Part shown: piece by piece, positions 53,461 through 61,902 of the stretch
Layout of the letters: the number at the start of each line of letters is the position of its first letter
How positions within the stretch are numbered: position 1 is the stretch's first letter
Source: CAZSLI01 sp964607705
GTDB taxonomy: Bacteria; Actinomycetota; Coriobacteriia; Anaerosomatales; PHET01
DNA: 61,902 nucleotides
Reading direction: 5' to 3'
NCBI GenBank assembly: GCA_964607705.1
Contig: CAZSLI010000014.1
Coordinates: forward strand, 1-61,902
Program-made: the position numbers and the translations under genes
Notes under the pieces: generated by a model
What the model saw: only the letters and a program-made list of their open reading frames with translations
The model's database searches: none
Told to the model about the DNA's origin: nothing

Positions 53461-54915
53461 CTACAGCGGCATCTTGGGCATCTTGGGCATCTTGACGCCG
53501 AGGTACTCGAAGAACTCGCGGTAGCCCTTCATCATCTCTTTGAAGGCGCTCAGCATGTAACGGCGCTTGAAGCCGTCAGGGAGCGCCATGATCTGTGGCA
53601 TCTTGTTCGCGTAGAACGACATGTAGCACTTGCCGAGCGCGATGGTGACTTCCTCGAGCGTCATCGCATAGGGCTCGATGATCGGCGTGGCGAGGTTGTA
53701 CTTCGAGTAGTCGGTCACGCGAACACGATCCTTCACTTCCTCGTAGAGCGGAGTGAAGGGCATCGGCGTAAGCACGGGGAACACGGCGATGTCGGGATTC
53801 AGGCGGATGGCCACTTCGATAGTGTTCTGGATCGACTCAGGAGTCTCATCCACGCCGCCGACCATGAACGACGCTTCCGTCATGATGTCGTGCTCGCGCG
53901 CCAGATCGAGCGCCTGCTTGTTGAGGTCGATGCTCGTGCCCTTGTTCAGGCTCGCGAGCATCTCGTCCGTGCTGCTTTCGGCGCCTAGGTAGAGGTGGAC
54001 GACGCCGGCTTCTTTGTACTTATGGAGAATGTCGGCGTCACGGACGATGTCCTCGACGCGCGTCTCCATGAGCAGGCCGACGCCGAAGTCCTCGGCGATT
54101 ATGGCGTCGAGCAGGGCTTCCCACCGGTCACGGTCGTTGGTGGGGTAGGGGTCGATGAAGGTGATGAACTGGACCTCGTACACATCGACGAGTTCGCGCA
54201 TCTCTTTGATGACGTTCTCGGGAGTGCGGGCACGCCAGTCGCCACGCCAGAACTGCCTGTGGCTGCAGAAGGAGCAGCCCATCATGCAGCCGCGTGAGGT
54301 GAGCATCGAGGCCATGCGGCCCCAAGGCTCGATGTTGTAGTGGTAGGCACTCCAGTCGACCAGGTCCCATGCGGGAAGGATGGCGTCAAGGTCAGCGATG
54401 TGCGGGCGCACCGCGGTCGCCGTGGGGACGCCGTCCGCGCGGTAGGCGATGCCTGCGACGCTGCTCGGGTCGCCGCCCTCCGCCAGAACGCCGAGGAGCT
54501 CCGGCAGCGTCTCTTCCATCTCGCCGCGGAGCACCAGGTCGACGGAGTCGTTCTCGCCGAGGATCTCCTCGTACATGAAGGTGGGGTGAGGGCCGCCGAT
54601 CAGCGTCACGATGCTCGGATCCACCTGCTTGGCCACGGCGAGCGTCTTGACCGCAGCCGGCACGGTCGCGGTGGCGATAGCTCCGGTGACGGGCAGGTAG
54701 TCGAGCGTCATGACGACGTCGGGCTTGAAGCGCTCGACCTCTGCGCGCACGTCCTCGAACGAGAGGTCCTTGTTCATGGCATCGAAGATCGCAGCCTCAT
54801 GCCCGGCGTTGCGAGCGGCGTTGGCGACGTAGGCGATGTGCAGTGGCGGCCAGGTGCCGATGACCTGCACTCCCCAGCATCGGTAGGGCGGCGCCACGAA
54901 CAGGATTCTGCTCAA
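53461..54915 (-). CDS. B12-binding radical SAM protein
   Basis: A 484-aa class-B-type enzyme. An N-terminal cobalamin-binding domain (about 1-150: PPLHIAYVANAARNAGHEA, TLIGGPHPTF) precedes the radical SAM domain with its cluster motif CMMGCSFC (Cys210, Cys214, Cys217). The family includes BchE-like cyclases and methyltransferases acting on unactivated carbon. The substrate cannot be named. TTG 54915 is supported by aaagga seven bases upstream. The C-terminus is odd: a KMPKMPKMPL tail encoded by three tandem 9-bp repeats (53468-53494). It stands alone and converges on the synthetase gene. Confidence 0.9.
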   Translation of the reverse strand: MSRILFVAPPYRCWGVQVIGTWPPLHIAYVANAARNAGHEAAIFDAMNKDLSFEDVRAEVERFKPDVVMTLDYLPVTGAIATATVPAAVKTLAVAKQVDPSIVTLIGGPHPTFMYEEILGENDSVDLVLRGEMEETLPELLGVLAEGGDPSSVAGIAYRADGVPTATAVRPHIADLDAILPAWDLVDWSAYHYNIEPWGRMASMLTSRGCMMGCSFCSHRQFWRGDWRARTPENVIKEMRELVDVYEVQFITFIDPYPTNDRDRWEALLDAIIAEDFGVGLLMETRVEDIVRDADILHKYKEAGVVHLYLGAESSTDEMLASLNKGTSIDLNKQALDLAREHDIMTEASFMVGGVDETPESIQNTIEVAIRLNPDIAVFPVLTPMPFTPLYEEVKDRVRVTDYSKYNLATPIIEPYAMTLEEVTIALGKCYMSFYANKMPQIMALPDGFKRRYMLSAFKEMMKGYREFFEYLGVKMPKMPKMPL

Positions 54916-55022
54916 CGATGATTCCTTTGGTCTTATGCGGCGAGGCGCCTTCTCGGCCGACGCTCACGGACGTGAACTGGACCCAGAACGACCCCCGCGG
55001 TTCGTCTACAGGGTAGCCCAAC

Positions 55023-55039
55023 ATGCGGCGACGCCGCAT
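55023..55039 (-). promoter_or_regulatory. Palindrome upstream of the radical SAM gene
   Basis: A 17-bp perfect palindrome (atgcggcg-a-cgccgcat) lies 108 bases upstream of the TTG start of the radical SAM gene. Next to it, at 55045-55062, is an AT-rich stretch (catatattgcacacataat) unlike the surrounding DNA and suited to a promoter. It may be an operator for this gene. The remainder of the 54916-55191 gap shows nothing else. Confidence 0.4.
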
Positions 55040-55191
55040 ACGCCACATATATTGCACACATAATGCCAGCACTCGGTTAGCCGCGTGATCGCGTGCACCT
55101 TCCACCTGCTCGCCCCCCGGGTCTCTCCAAGTTGTCGAATTCCGGCTGGGTAAGAACCCGTGTCCGGTACAGCGACGCAAGGAGGCTCGCG

Positions 55192-55368
55192 ATGGACGAT
55201 CACAAAGGCGAAGAGATGAAGGGCCGCGTGAAGGAAGCCGTCGGAGACATCACCGACGACAAGGGGCTCAAGCGTGAGGGCAAGGTGGACCAAGGGAGCG
55301 CGCACACCAAGGAAGCGATCGACGATACCGCCGACAAGCTCAAGGACGCCGTTAACCCGAAGCGCTGA
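55192..55368 (+). CDS. CsbD family stress protein
   Basis: A 58-aa highly charged protein with the CsbD pattern: KGRVKEAVGDITDD, LKREGKVDQ and ADKLKDAVN. CsbD proteins are abundant general-stress proteins of unknown mechanism, predicted disordered or four-helical. ATG 55192 has aaggagg nine bases upstream, a strong site. It is followed by the arginine deiminase gene 108 bases later, also in the stress-energy category. Confidence 0.92.
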   Translation: MDDHKGEEMKGRVKEAVGDITDDKGLKREGKVDQGSAHTKEAIDDTADKLKDAVNPKR

Positions 55369-55476
55369 AGCAGCCACGGCGCCGTCGAGCGCCACTGGGC
55401 CACAACGTGATGCCCTCGCATCCCGGCTCCCCTCATGGCATCCTTGGCTGCGACGCCTAGGGAGGGGAGCCGGAGC

Positions 55477-56745
55477 GTGAATACGCCTGGCGTGTACTCG
55501 GAAAGCGGCAGGTTGCGGACGGTGCTCGTGCACCGGCCCGGACGCGCGTTGGAGCGGCTGACCCCCGCGAATCGCGAGTACTTGCTCTTCGACGACCTCG
55601 TCTGGGTCGAGCGCGCCCAAGCCGAGCATGACGCCTTCACCGGCGCCTTGCGCGAGCGCGGGGTCGAGGTGCTCGACGTGCAGCAGTTGCTCGCCGAGAC
55701 GCTCGAGGCATCCTCGGAAGCTTGCGATGAGGTGATCCACAGCGCGGTCTCGTCCTTCACCGTGGGCCTGTCGCTCGTCGAGGAACTGCGCGCCTACCTG
55801 GCCAGCCTGCCCTCGGATCGGCTTGCCGAGGTGTTGATCAGCGGCCTGCTCGGCTCGGAGCTCGACGGGCTCGACTTCGAAGCACTCTGCCGCCATTCGC
55901 TCGGTGCGGTCCTGGCGGACCCTGACGAGTTCGTGCTGCCGCCGCTGCCCAACTCGGTCTTCACGCGCGACTCCTCGGCGTGGCTCTTTGGGGGCGTGGT
56001 GCTACCGCCGCTGTTCCGGTCGGCGCGGCGGCTGGAGGTCGTCAACCTCTCGGTGATCTACCGCCACCACCCCGCGTTCGACGCCGCCGACTTTGCCTAC
56101 TGGTATCCGCCCGCGGGGGACGCGTCCCGCTTCGCAGTCGAGGACTTCAGCCAGGGCGCCTCACTCGAGGGCGGCGATATCATGCCCATCGGTCACCGCA
56201 CCGTGCTCGTCGGGCTCGGCGAGCGGTCGACCGGGCGCATGGTCGAGCACCTCGCACGCTCGCTCTTCGAGGCCGGCGCCGCCGAGCGCATCATCGTTTG
56301 CCGCATGACGCAGCAACGCGCGTACATGCATCTCGACACCGTCTTCAACTTCGTCGACCGCGATGCCGTGACGCTCTTCCCGTCGGTGGTCGACGCGATG
56401 AAGGTTTACAGCATCCGGCCGAGCGACGGCGCAAGCCTGTTCGACATCGCCGAGGAGAAGGACCTGCTCACAGCCCTCGCCGACGCCCTGGAGGTGGGCG
56501 CGCTACGCGTGATTCCAACCGGCGGTGACCGGTTCCAGTCGGCCCGCGAGCAGTGGGACGACGCCAACAACGTCGTCTGTATCGAGCCGGGCGTGGTCCT
56601 CGGCTATTCGAAGAACACGCACACGAACCGCGCGCTGCGCGACGCCGGCATCGAGGTCATCGAGATCGAGGGCTCCGAGCTCGGGAAGGGCCGCGGCGGC
56701 TGCCACTGCATGACCTGCCCGATCGCGCGCGACGCGGTCGAATAG
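55477..56745 (+). CDS. arcA: Arginine deiminase
   Basis: A 422-aa enzyme converting arginine to citrulline and ammonia, the first step of the energy-yielding ADI pathway. Diagnostic motifs: SESGRLRTVLVHRPG at the start, PNSVFTRDSS, SLEGGDI, HLDTVFN with the catalytic His, and the terminal GGCHCMTCPI in which Cys411 is the nucleophile by alignment. GTG 55477 is preferred to ATG 55435 because ggaggggagccgg lies just upstream and the protein then has normal length. No carbamoyltransferase, carbamate kinase or antiporter is in the window. Confidence 0.93.
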   Translation: MNTPGVYSESGRLRTVLVHRPGRALERLTPANREYLLFDDLVWVERAQAEHDAFTGALRERGVEVLDVQQLLAETLEASSEACDEVIHSAVSSFTVGLSLVEELRAYLASLPSDRLAEVLISGLLGSELDGLDFEALCRHSLGAVLADPDEFVLPPLPNSVFTRDSSAWLFGGVVLPPLFRSARRLEVVNLSVIYRHHPAFDAADFAYWYPPAGDASRFAVEDFSQGASLEGGDIMPIGHRTVLVGLGERSTGRMVEHLARSLFEAGAAERIIVCRMTQQRAYMHLDTVFNFVDRDAVTLFPSVVDAMKVYSIRPSDGASLFDIAEEKDLLTALADALEVGALRVIPTGGDRFQSAREQWDDANNVVCIEPGVVLGYSKNTHTNRALRDAGIEVIEIEGSELGKGRGGCHCMTCPIARDAVE

Positions 56746-56757
56746 GCGGCACTCCGG

Positions 56758-59070
56758 CTACTCGACGCAGGCGCCCACCACAGCCACCTTCTCGGAGACG
56801 TCGAGCCCGTGGAACGTACGATTCACCACGTCGAGCTGCTGCTCGCGCGTCAAACGGCTGAACTTCACCGCGTAACCTGAGACGCGCACCGTGAGCAGCG
56901 GGTACTTCTCGGGGTGGTCGATCGCGTCGAGCAGCGTCTCCCGGTCGAGCACGTTCACGTTGATGTGGTGCCCGCCCTGCTCGAAGTAGCCGTCGAGCAT
57001 GCTCACCAGCCGGCCCGCCCGCTCCGTCTCGTCGGCGCCCAGGGAGGGCGGCACGATCGAGAACGTGTAGGAGATGCCGTCTTGCGCGTACTCGTACGGA
57101 AGCCCCGCCACCGAGCACATCGAGGCCACCGGCCCGGAGACGTCGCGCCCGCTCATCGGGTTCGCTCCCGGCGCGAAGGGCTCGCCGGCCTTTCGCCCGT
57201 CGGGCGTGGAGCCGGTCAGCTTCCCGTACACCACATTCGACGTGATCGTGAGTATCGACTGGGTGGTTCGCGCCTCCCGATACGTCTTGTGCTGCTTCAG
57301 CTTGCCGAGGAAGTCGCGCACGAGGTCGTGCGCGAGCGAGTCCACGCGCTCGTCGGCGTTGCCGAACGTGGGGTAGTCGCCCTCGACCTCGAAGTCGGTG
57401 ATGAGGCCGGTCTCGTCGCGCAGCGGACGCACCTTCGCGTACTTGATGGCCGAGAGGGAATCCGCCGCCACTGACAGCCCCGCGATGCCGAAGGCCATCA
57501 TGCGGATGACGTCGCGGTCGTGCAGCGCCATCTCGAGACGCTCGTACGAGTAGCGGTCGTGCATGTAATGGATCACATTGAGCGCGCCCACGTAGGTGCG
57601 GGCCAGCCAGTCGAGCAGCCGGTCGTAGCGGGCCATGACGTCGTCGAACTCAAGGACGTCGCCCGTCACCGGCTCCGTCTTGGGTGCGACCTGCTTGCCG
57701 GAGAGCTCGTCGCGGCCGCCGTTGATGGCATAGAGCAGCGCTTTGGCCAGGTTGGCCCGAGCGCCGAAGTACTGCATCTGCTTGCCTATCTGCATTGCCG
57801 AGACGCAACACGCGATGCCGTAGTCGTCGCCGTAGACCTCTCGCATGGCGTCATCGTTCTCGTACTGCACGGCGCTCGTCTCGACCGACACGCGAGCACA
57901 GAACTCCTTGAACGCCGAAGGGAGCTGCTGAGACCACAGGACCGTCATGTTCGGCTCGGGCGCGGGCCCCAGGTTGTAGAGCGTGTTGAGGTAGCGGAAC
58001 GAGTTCTTGGTCACGAGCGGCTGTCCGTCCTCGGAGATGCCGCCGATGGACTCGGTGACCCACGTCGGGTCGCCGGAGAACAGCTCGTTGTACTCCGGAG
58101 TCCTCAGGTAGCGCACCATCCTGAGTTTCATCACGAAGTGGTCGATGATCTCCTGGGCCTCCGACTCGGTGAGCTCGCCCCGTGCGAGGTCGCGCTCGAA
58201 GTAGGTATCGAGGAAGGTGGAGGTGCGGCCGAGGCTCATCGCCGCGCCGTTCTGCTCCTTCACCGCCCCCAGGTAGCCGAAGTAGAGCCACTGCACCGCC
58301 TCACGCGCGTTCGAGGCCGGGCGCGAGATGTCGAAGCCGTACGACTCGGCCATCTTCTTGAGGTCCTCGAGGGAGCGGTACTGCTCGGAGAGCTCCTCGG
58401 AGAGGCGGATCGTGTTCTCGGTCATCTCCTGCTCGGCCATCGAATCGTGCTCGGCGCGCTTTTGCTCGAGCAGCCGGTCGACGCCGTAGAGCGGCACGCG
58501 CCGGTAGTCGCCGATGATCCGGCCACGCCCGTAGGCGTCCGGCAGGCCGGTGATGATGCCGGAGCTGCGCGCCTTGCGCATGTCAGAGGTATACGCGTCG
58601 AAGACGGCGTCGTTGTGCGTCTTGCGTGCGCCGTGGACGCCGTAGATCGCTTTGATGCTCGGCGCGATCTCGTAGCCGTAGGACTTGAGCGCGTTCTCCA
58701 CCATGCGGATGCCGCCCTGCGGGATGAGGGCGCGCTTAAGCGGCTCGTCGGTCTGGAGTCCGACGATCACCTCGGCTTCGCGGTCGATGTAGCCGGCGGG
58801 GTGTGAGGTGATGGTGGACGCAACGTCGGTATCGGCGCCGAGGATTCCTCGGCGGGCCTCCTCGGCCATGAGGTCGGAGACGTGGTCCCAGAGGCGAGCG
58901 GTCCGCCCGGTCGGGCCGGCCAGGAAGGAGCCGTCGCCCTCGTAGGGCGTCACGTTGCGCTGGATGAAGTCGCGGACGTCGATGGAGTCGCACCAGTGCC
59001 CGTAGTGGAAGCCCTGCCAGGCCGGTTCGGTCTGGGCGGACACGCGTGCCCTGAGTTCAGTTGCTGCCAT
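56758..59070 (-). CDS. pflB: Pyruvate formate-lyase
   Basis: A 770-aa glycyl-radical enzyme that splits pyruvate and CoA to acetyl-CoA and formate. Visible: adjacent catalytic cysteines Cys421-Cys422 (ACCVS), the radical Gly732 in RVSGYAV, the trio ACCVSAMQIGKQ, and TITSNVVYGKLTGSTPDGR. Length and spacing match E. coli PflB (Cys418-419, Gly734). ATG 59070 begins six bases after the stop of the activase gene, so both are co-expressed. It marks a fermentative anaerobe. Confidence 0.96.
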   Translation of the reverse strand: MAATELRARVSAQTEPAWQGFHYGHWCDSIDVRDFIQRNVTPYEGDGSFLAGPTGRTARLWDHVSDLMAEEARRGILGADTDVASTITSHPAGYIDREAEVIVGLQTDEPLKRALIPQGGIRMVENALKSYGYEIAPSIKAIYGVHGARKTHNDAVFDAYTSDMRKARSSGIITGLPDAYGRGRIIGDYRRVPLYGVDRLLEQKRAEHDSMAEQEMTENTIRLSEELSEQYRSLEDLKKMAESYGFDISRPASNAREAVQWLYFGYLGAVKEQNGAAMSLGRTSTFLDTYFERDLARGELTESEAQEIIDHFVMKLRMVRYLRTPEYNELFSGDPTWVTESIGGISEDGQPLVTKNSFRYLNTLYNLGPAPEPNMTVLWSQQLPSAFKEFCARVSVETSAVQYENDDAMREVYGDDYGIACCVSAMQIGKQMQYFGARANLAKALLYAINGGRDELSGKQVAPKTEPVTGDVLEFDDVMARYDRLLDWLARTYVGALNVIHYMHDRYSYERLEMALHDRDVIRMMAFGIAGLSVAADSLSAIKYAKVRPLRDETGLITDFEVEGDYPTFGNADERVDSLAHDLVRDFLGKLKQHKTYREARTTQSILTITSNVVYGKLTGSTPDGRKAGEPFAPGANPMSGRDVSGPVASMCSVAGLPYEYAQDGISYTFSIVPPSLGADETERAGRLVSMLDGYFEQGGHHINVNVLDRETLLDAIDHPEKYPLLTVRVSGYAVKFSRLTREQQLDVVNRTFHGLDVSEKVAVVGACVE

Positions 59071-59075
59071 GCTCG

Positions 59076-59864
59076 TCACCCCACTGCTGCTGTCGGCTTG
59101 CACGGATCACTCTTGCTGGTGCCCACTTCGAGCCCGTGCTTCTCGAAGATCGCCACGACACTCTCGAGGAGTTCCGGGCTGGGCGGCTCGGTCTCTGCGA
59201 GCTCGTACGGGATGCCGAGCTCCTCCCACTTGTGCCGCGCCATCTGATGGAAGGGCAGCACCTCGACACGTTCGACGCAGGTCAGGCCGGCGACGAACCC
59301 GGCCACTCCGTCGACGTTGTCGGCCGCGTCGGTGACGCCGGGAACGAGTACGAAGCGGATCCACATCCGGTTGCCCCGCGCCGAGAGCCGCTTCGCGAAG
59401 TCGAGCGTCGGCTTCACGTTGACGCCGGTGAGCACGCGGTAGGTCTGCTCGTCGAACGACTTGATGTCGAGCAGCACCAGGTCCGTCATGTCCAGGAGCC
59501 GGTCGCTCGCCCGATCGCCGAGGAAGCCGCTCGTGTCGAGCGCCGTGTGGAGGCCCATCTCCTTGCTGCCGGCGATGATCTCCTCGGCGAAGCGTGGCTG
59601 CATGAGTGGCTCGCCGCCGCTCACGGTGACGCCGCCACCGCCGGTCACCAGGAAGTGCGACGCTGTACGGATTCGGTCGAGGATCTCCGAGGAGTCCGTT
59701 CGCTCATCCGGCAGCTGCCAGGTGTCCGGGTTGTGGCAGTACTGGCAGCGCAGCGGGCATCCCGCCAGGAAGACCACGAACCGGAGTCCGGGGCCGTCAA
59801 CGAAGCTGCCTATCTCGACCGAGTGTACGTATCCCAGCGACATACTCCAGATACTCCCCGCCAT
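59076..59864 (-). CDS. pflA: Pyruvate formate-lyase activating enzyme
   Basis: A 262-aa radical SAM activase that makes the glycyl radical in PflB. The cluster motif is CPLRCQYC (Cys36, Cys40, Cys43), then GGVTVSGGEPL and LLDIKSFDEQTYRVLTG. The start used is ATG 59864 with aaggg upstream; ATG 59843 would trim seven residues. The gene precedes pflB instead of following it as in E. coli, with six bases between. Confidence 0.94.
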   Translation of the reverse strand: MAGSIWSMSLGYVHSVEIGSFVDGPGLRFVVFLAGCPLRCQYCHNPDTWQLPDERTDSSEILDRIRTASHFLVTGGGGVTVSGGEPLMQPRFAEEIIAGSKEMGLHTALDTSGFLGDRASDRLLDMTDLVLLDIKSFDEQTYRVLTGVNVKPTLDFAKRLSARGNRMWIRFVLVPGVTDAADNVDGVAGFVAGLTCVERVEVLPFHQMARHKWEELGIPYELAETEPPSPELLESVVAIFEKHGLEVGTSKSDPCKPTAAVG

Positions 59865-59979
59865 GCGCCCTTGCTAGCGGCTACTCGCCGAAGAGGCGGC
59901 ATCCCCGGTCGTCTCGGCGGTACGACACGCGGTGGCGTACGATAGCCAGCGGCACGTGCCGGCTCGCCTGGAGGGGACC

Positions 59980-60840
59980 ATGACTGTCCGAATCGTCACC
60001 GACTCGACGAACTATCTGCCTGCCGAGGAGCTTGAGCGTCTCGGCATCACCCGCGTCTCTCTCCACGTGCACGACGGCGACCAGATGCGCCCGGAGACCG
60101 AGATCGACATCCCCGCCTTCTACCGGCGCCTCGCCGATACCCGGACCATCCCCACCTCGTCACAGCCATCGCCCGACGACCTCGTCACCGCGTTCACGGA
60201 GGCGGCATCGGACGGCTCCGAGGTCCTCGGCTGCTTCATGTCCTCGAGGATGAGCGGCACGGTGCAGTCGGCCGAACTGGCCGCGACCATGGTGCGCGAG
60301 GCCCACCCCGACGCTCGGATCAGCGTTCTCGACACCGAGTCCAATTGCATGCAGGAGGGCTACGCCGTGCTCTCGGCCGCCGAGAAGGCCGCCGCGGGCG
60401 GCACGCTCGAGGAGTGCGAGGCGGCGGCGCGCGCGACCATGGCCCGCAGCCGCTTCCTGTTCACACCGCATACGCTTGAGTACCTCGCGCGCGGAGGCCG
60501 GATCTCCGGTGCATCGGCGCTCCTCGGCAGCTTGCTGCAGATCGCGCCGATCCTGACTGTCGAGGACGGTGAGACGCAGGTGGCGGCGAAGGTTCGCACA
60601 CGCAAGCGGGTCCTGGCGGAGGCGGCATCGCGCTTCGCCGACGACATCGAGCGCTGCGGCCTCGAGCGGGTGCTCGTGCATGCGATCGTCGACCTCGAGG
60701 AGGGGGCCCGGTTCGCTGCCGACTACATCGAGCCCATCGTGGGCGACACGGTGCCGGTCGTTCCCATCGGCCCCGTCATCGGGCTGCATGTGGGACCTGC
60801 GGTCGGCGTCGTCTACGAGACCCGCGAGCCGCTCCGATGA
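59980..60840 (+). CDS. DegV family fatty-acid-binding protein, first copy
   Basis: A 286-aa DegV/FakB-type protein: IVTDSTNYLPAEE at the start, SSRMSGTVQSAE, a SSQPSPDD segment and LEYLARGGRISG. DegV proteins bind a fatty acid between two lobes and serve FakA kinases in fatty acid uptake. ATG 59980 has gagggg upstream. The stop overlaps the start of the second DegV gene (ATGA), so the pair is co-translated. Confidence 0.92.
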   Translation: MTVRIVTDSTNYLPAEELERLGITRVSLHVHDGDQMRPETEIDIPAFYRRLADTRTIPTSSQPSPDDLVTAFTEAASDGSEVLGCFMSSRMSGTVQSAELAATMVREAHPDARISVLDTESNCMQEGYAVLSAAEKAAAGGTLEECEAAARATMARSRFLFTPHTLEYLARGGRISGASALLGSLLQIAPILTVEDGETQVAAKVRTRKRVLAEAASRFADDIERCGLERVLVHAIVDLEEGARFAADYIEPIVGDTVPVVPIGPVIGLHVGPAVGVVYETREPLR

Positions 60841-61685
60841 CGTATGCGTATGCGCTCGTCACAGACACCTGTGCGGACCTGCCGCTCGCGATCGTCGAGG
60901 CGGCAAAGCTCGAGGTACTGAGTTTCCCGTACGTGGTGGACGGTATCGAACATCACTCGCACGTCGGCGATCCGATGGCGAGCTTCTACGAAGCCATGCG
61001 CGCCGGCAGCGCTCCCTCGACGGCGAGCATCCCCCTCGGCGATTACGTCGCCTGCTTCCGAGCGCACGCCGAGGCGGGCCGGGAGGTGGTGCTCCTCGCG
61101 TTCTCATCGGGACTCTCGAGTTCGTTCGAGTCGGCACTCATGGCCCGCGAGGCGGTGCTTGCCGAGTACCCGGGCGCCGCGATCAGGGTCGTCGATACGC
61201 TGCGAGCCTCCATCGCTCAAGGAGCGCTCGTGGCCGAAGCGATCCGCCGCCGTGACGCCGGAGCGACCGCCGAGGAGCTCGAGCACTGGGCTGTCGATGC
61301 GCGGGGGCGGACGACCGGCTTCTTCACCGCCGAGACCCTCGAGCACCTTCGCCGAGGAGGCCGGGTGCACGACGTGACGGCCGCCGCCGGCGCGATGCTC
61401 GACATCAAGCCGATGCTGACGTTCGACGGTGAGGGCGGCCTCAAGCTCGACGGGATCGTCCGCGGGCGCAAGCGCTCGATCCGCGCGCTCGCGGAGCAGG
61501 CGGCCAAGGCGCCTGAGGGTGCCGAGCTGATGCTCGGCCACGCCGACAGCGCCGAGGACGCCGAGCGTCTCGCGGATGCGATTGCCGCCGCGCGTCCGGA
61601 CTTGCGCCTCGTGCGCTGCGAGATCGGACCGGTCATCGGCACTCACACCGGGCCAGGCATGCTCGCGATTGCTTTCGTGCAGTAG
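60837..61685 (+). CDS. DegV family fatty-acid-binding protein, second copy
   Basis: A 282-aa paralogue: LVTDTCADLPLAIVEAA, LAFSSGLSSSFESA and EHLRRGGRVHDVT are typical DegV motifs. Two FakB paralogues usually differ in chain specificity (saturated versus unsaturated). No FakA kinase is seen in the window. Starts at ATG 60837 in an ATGA overlap with the first copy. Confidence 0.92.
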   Translation: MTYAYALVTDTCADLPLAIVEAAKLEVLSFPYVVDGIEHHSHVGDPMASFYEAMRAGSAPSTASIPLGDYVACFRAHAEAGREVVLLAFSSGLSSSFESALMAREAVLAEYPGAAIRVVDTLRASIAQGALVAEAIRRRDAGATAEELEHWAVDARGRTTGFFTAETLEHLRRGGRVHDVTAAAGAMLDIKPMLTFDGEGGLKLDGIVRGRKRSIRALAEQAAKAPEGAELMLGHADSAEDAERLADAIAAARPDLRLVRCEIGPVIGTHTGPGMLAIAFVQ

Positions 61686-61744
61686 TCCTCGACGGCCTGT
61701 CACAGGTATGGCATGGGCGGCGCCCGCGCTTAGCGCCCGGGAAA

Positions 61745-61771
61745 TTGCGGGTATGTAGGTCGAACCCGCAA
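61745..61771 (+). terminator. Hairpin after the DegV operon
   Basis: Ttgcgggt (61745-61752) and acccgcaa (61764-61771) form a perfect 8-bp stem with an 11-base loop, 60 bases after the DegV stop. It could terminate the operon or act as a leader element for the gene at 61814. Confidence 0.45.
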
Positions 61772-61813
61772 GAGCCGGTCGATGCGGCCGGCAGCTCGGA
61801 ATCGAGGCCGAAA

Positions 61814-61902
61814 ATGACCAAACCGGCACTCTTCGTCGTCACCGCGGTCGTCACGTTCCTGCTCGTGCTCTCCGGCATCACCATCGCGCTGCCGGACGAG
61901 CC
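61814..61902 (+). CDS. Start of a membrane or secreted protein (partial, cut by window)
   Basis: Twenty-nine residues are visible: a short MTKPALF start, then a hydrophobic run (VVTAVVTFLLVLSGITIAL) and PDEP at the edge. This looks like a signal peptide or first helix. ATG 61814 follows gaggccgaaa. The family cannot be told. It would be read in the same direction as the DegV pair, 128 bases upstream. Confidence 0.5.
   Translation, partial: MTKPALFVVTAVVTFLLVLSGITIALPDE

Noticed and set aside
57520..58806. 428-aa plus-strand frame opposite pflB
   Set aside because: Antisense shadow; Arg/Val/Leu-rich and without motifs, while pflB on the other strand has its active-site residues.
61633..61884. 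83-aa minus-strand frame at the window end
   Set aside because: Antisense to the start of a signal-bearing plus-strand gene and to the DegV end; no ribosome site or domain.

Overview
The window is high-GC DNA with frequent GTG and TTG starts and tightly packed operons. It encodes oxygen-sensitive enzymes: pyruvate formate-lyase with its activase, a ferredoxin-dependent 2-oxoacid oxidoreductase, a corrinoid methyl-transfer system and a B12-binding radical SAM protein. This points to an anaerobic high-GC actinobacterium, plausibly of class Coriobacteriia. That placement is inferred from gene content and style only; the window contains no rRNA or other phylogenetic marker. One run of 100 N (44635-44734) marks a scaffold join.

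Layout. (1) 1-8983 is an accessory region framed by three direct copies of the 3' half of a tRNA-Ser gene. Between them lie a giant secreted RHS/YD-repeat protein with a probable membrane immunity protein, then two further membrane proteins. No integrase is visible. (2) 9073-20273 holds a TetR-controlled YhgE/Pip exporter, an SDR/DUF2867-type protein, a two-META-domain lipoprotein, a family 2 glycosyltransferase divergent from an MprF-like lysyl-phosphatidylglycerol synthase/flippase, a rhomboid-like gene interrupted by one in-frame TAG, and a Gly/Ser-rich surface protein. (3) 20293-26481 holds a cystine-type symporter translationally coupled to a secreted protein with two thioredoxin-like repeats, a DUF6273 membrane protein, and a cystathionine gamma-synthase/lyase. 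(4) 26574-32355 holds a DUF523/DUF1722 protein and an SDR, divergent from a four-gene lipid operon (FAD oxidoreductase, DUF1365, cyclopropane-fatty-acid-synthase-like methyltransferase, DUF2177).

(5) 32500-39699 is the most striking part: an uninterrupted operon for corrinoid-dependent methyl transfer. It encodes two UroD-fold zinc methyltransferases, a corrinoid protein, a hydantoinase/oxoprolinase-like ASKHA protein, a reductive activator of corrinoid enzymes and a DUF1638 protein. The methyl donor cannot be read from the sequence. (6) 39741-45042 carries small envelope and unknown genes: VOC, SHOCT, a five-PASTA lipoprotein, membrane proteins and an RlpA-like protein that spans the assembly gap. 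(7) 45097-53429 is a mirrored module: a 2-oxoacid:ferredoxin oxidoreductase operon with an acyl-CoA synthetase and an XRE-cupin regulator, facing a second XRE-cupin/acyl-CoA synthetase pair across a divergent promoter region. It probably activates organic acids and interconverts acyl-CoAs and 2-oxoacids. (8) 53461-61902 has a B12-binding radical SAM protein, CsbD, arginine deiminase, pflA-pflB, two DegV proteins and the start of a further membrane or secreted protein.

Taken together, the genes suggest fermentative or acetogenic-type anaerobic metabolism (formate and acetyl-CoA from pyruvate, reduced ferredoxin, C1 units from a methylated substrate, ATP from arginine) with an actively remodelled envelope.
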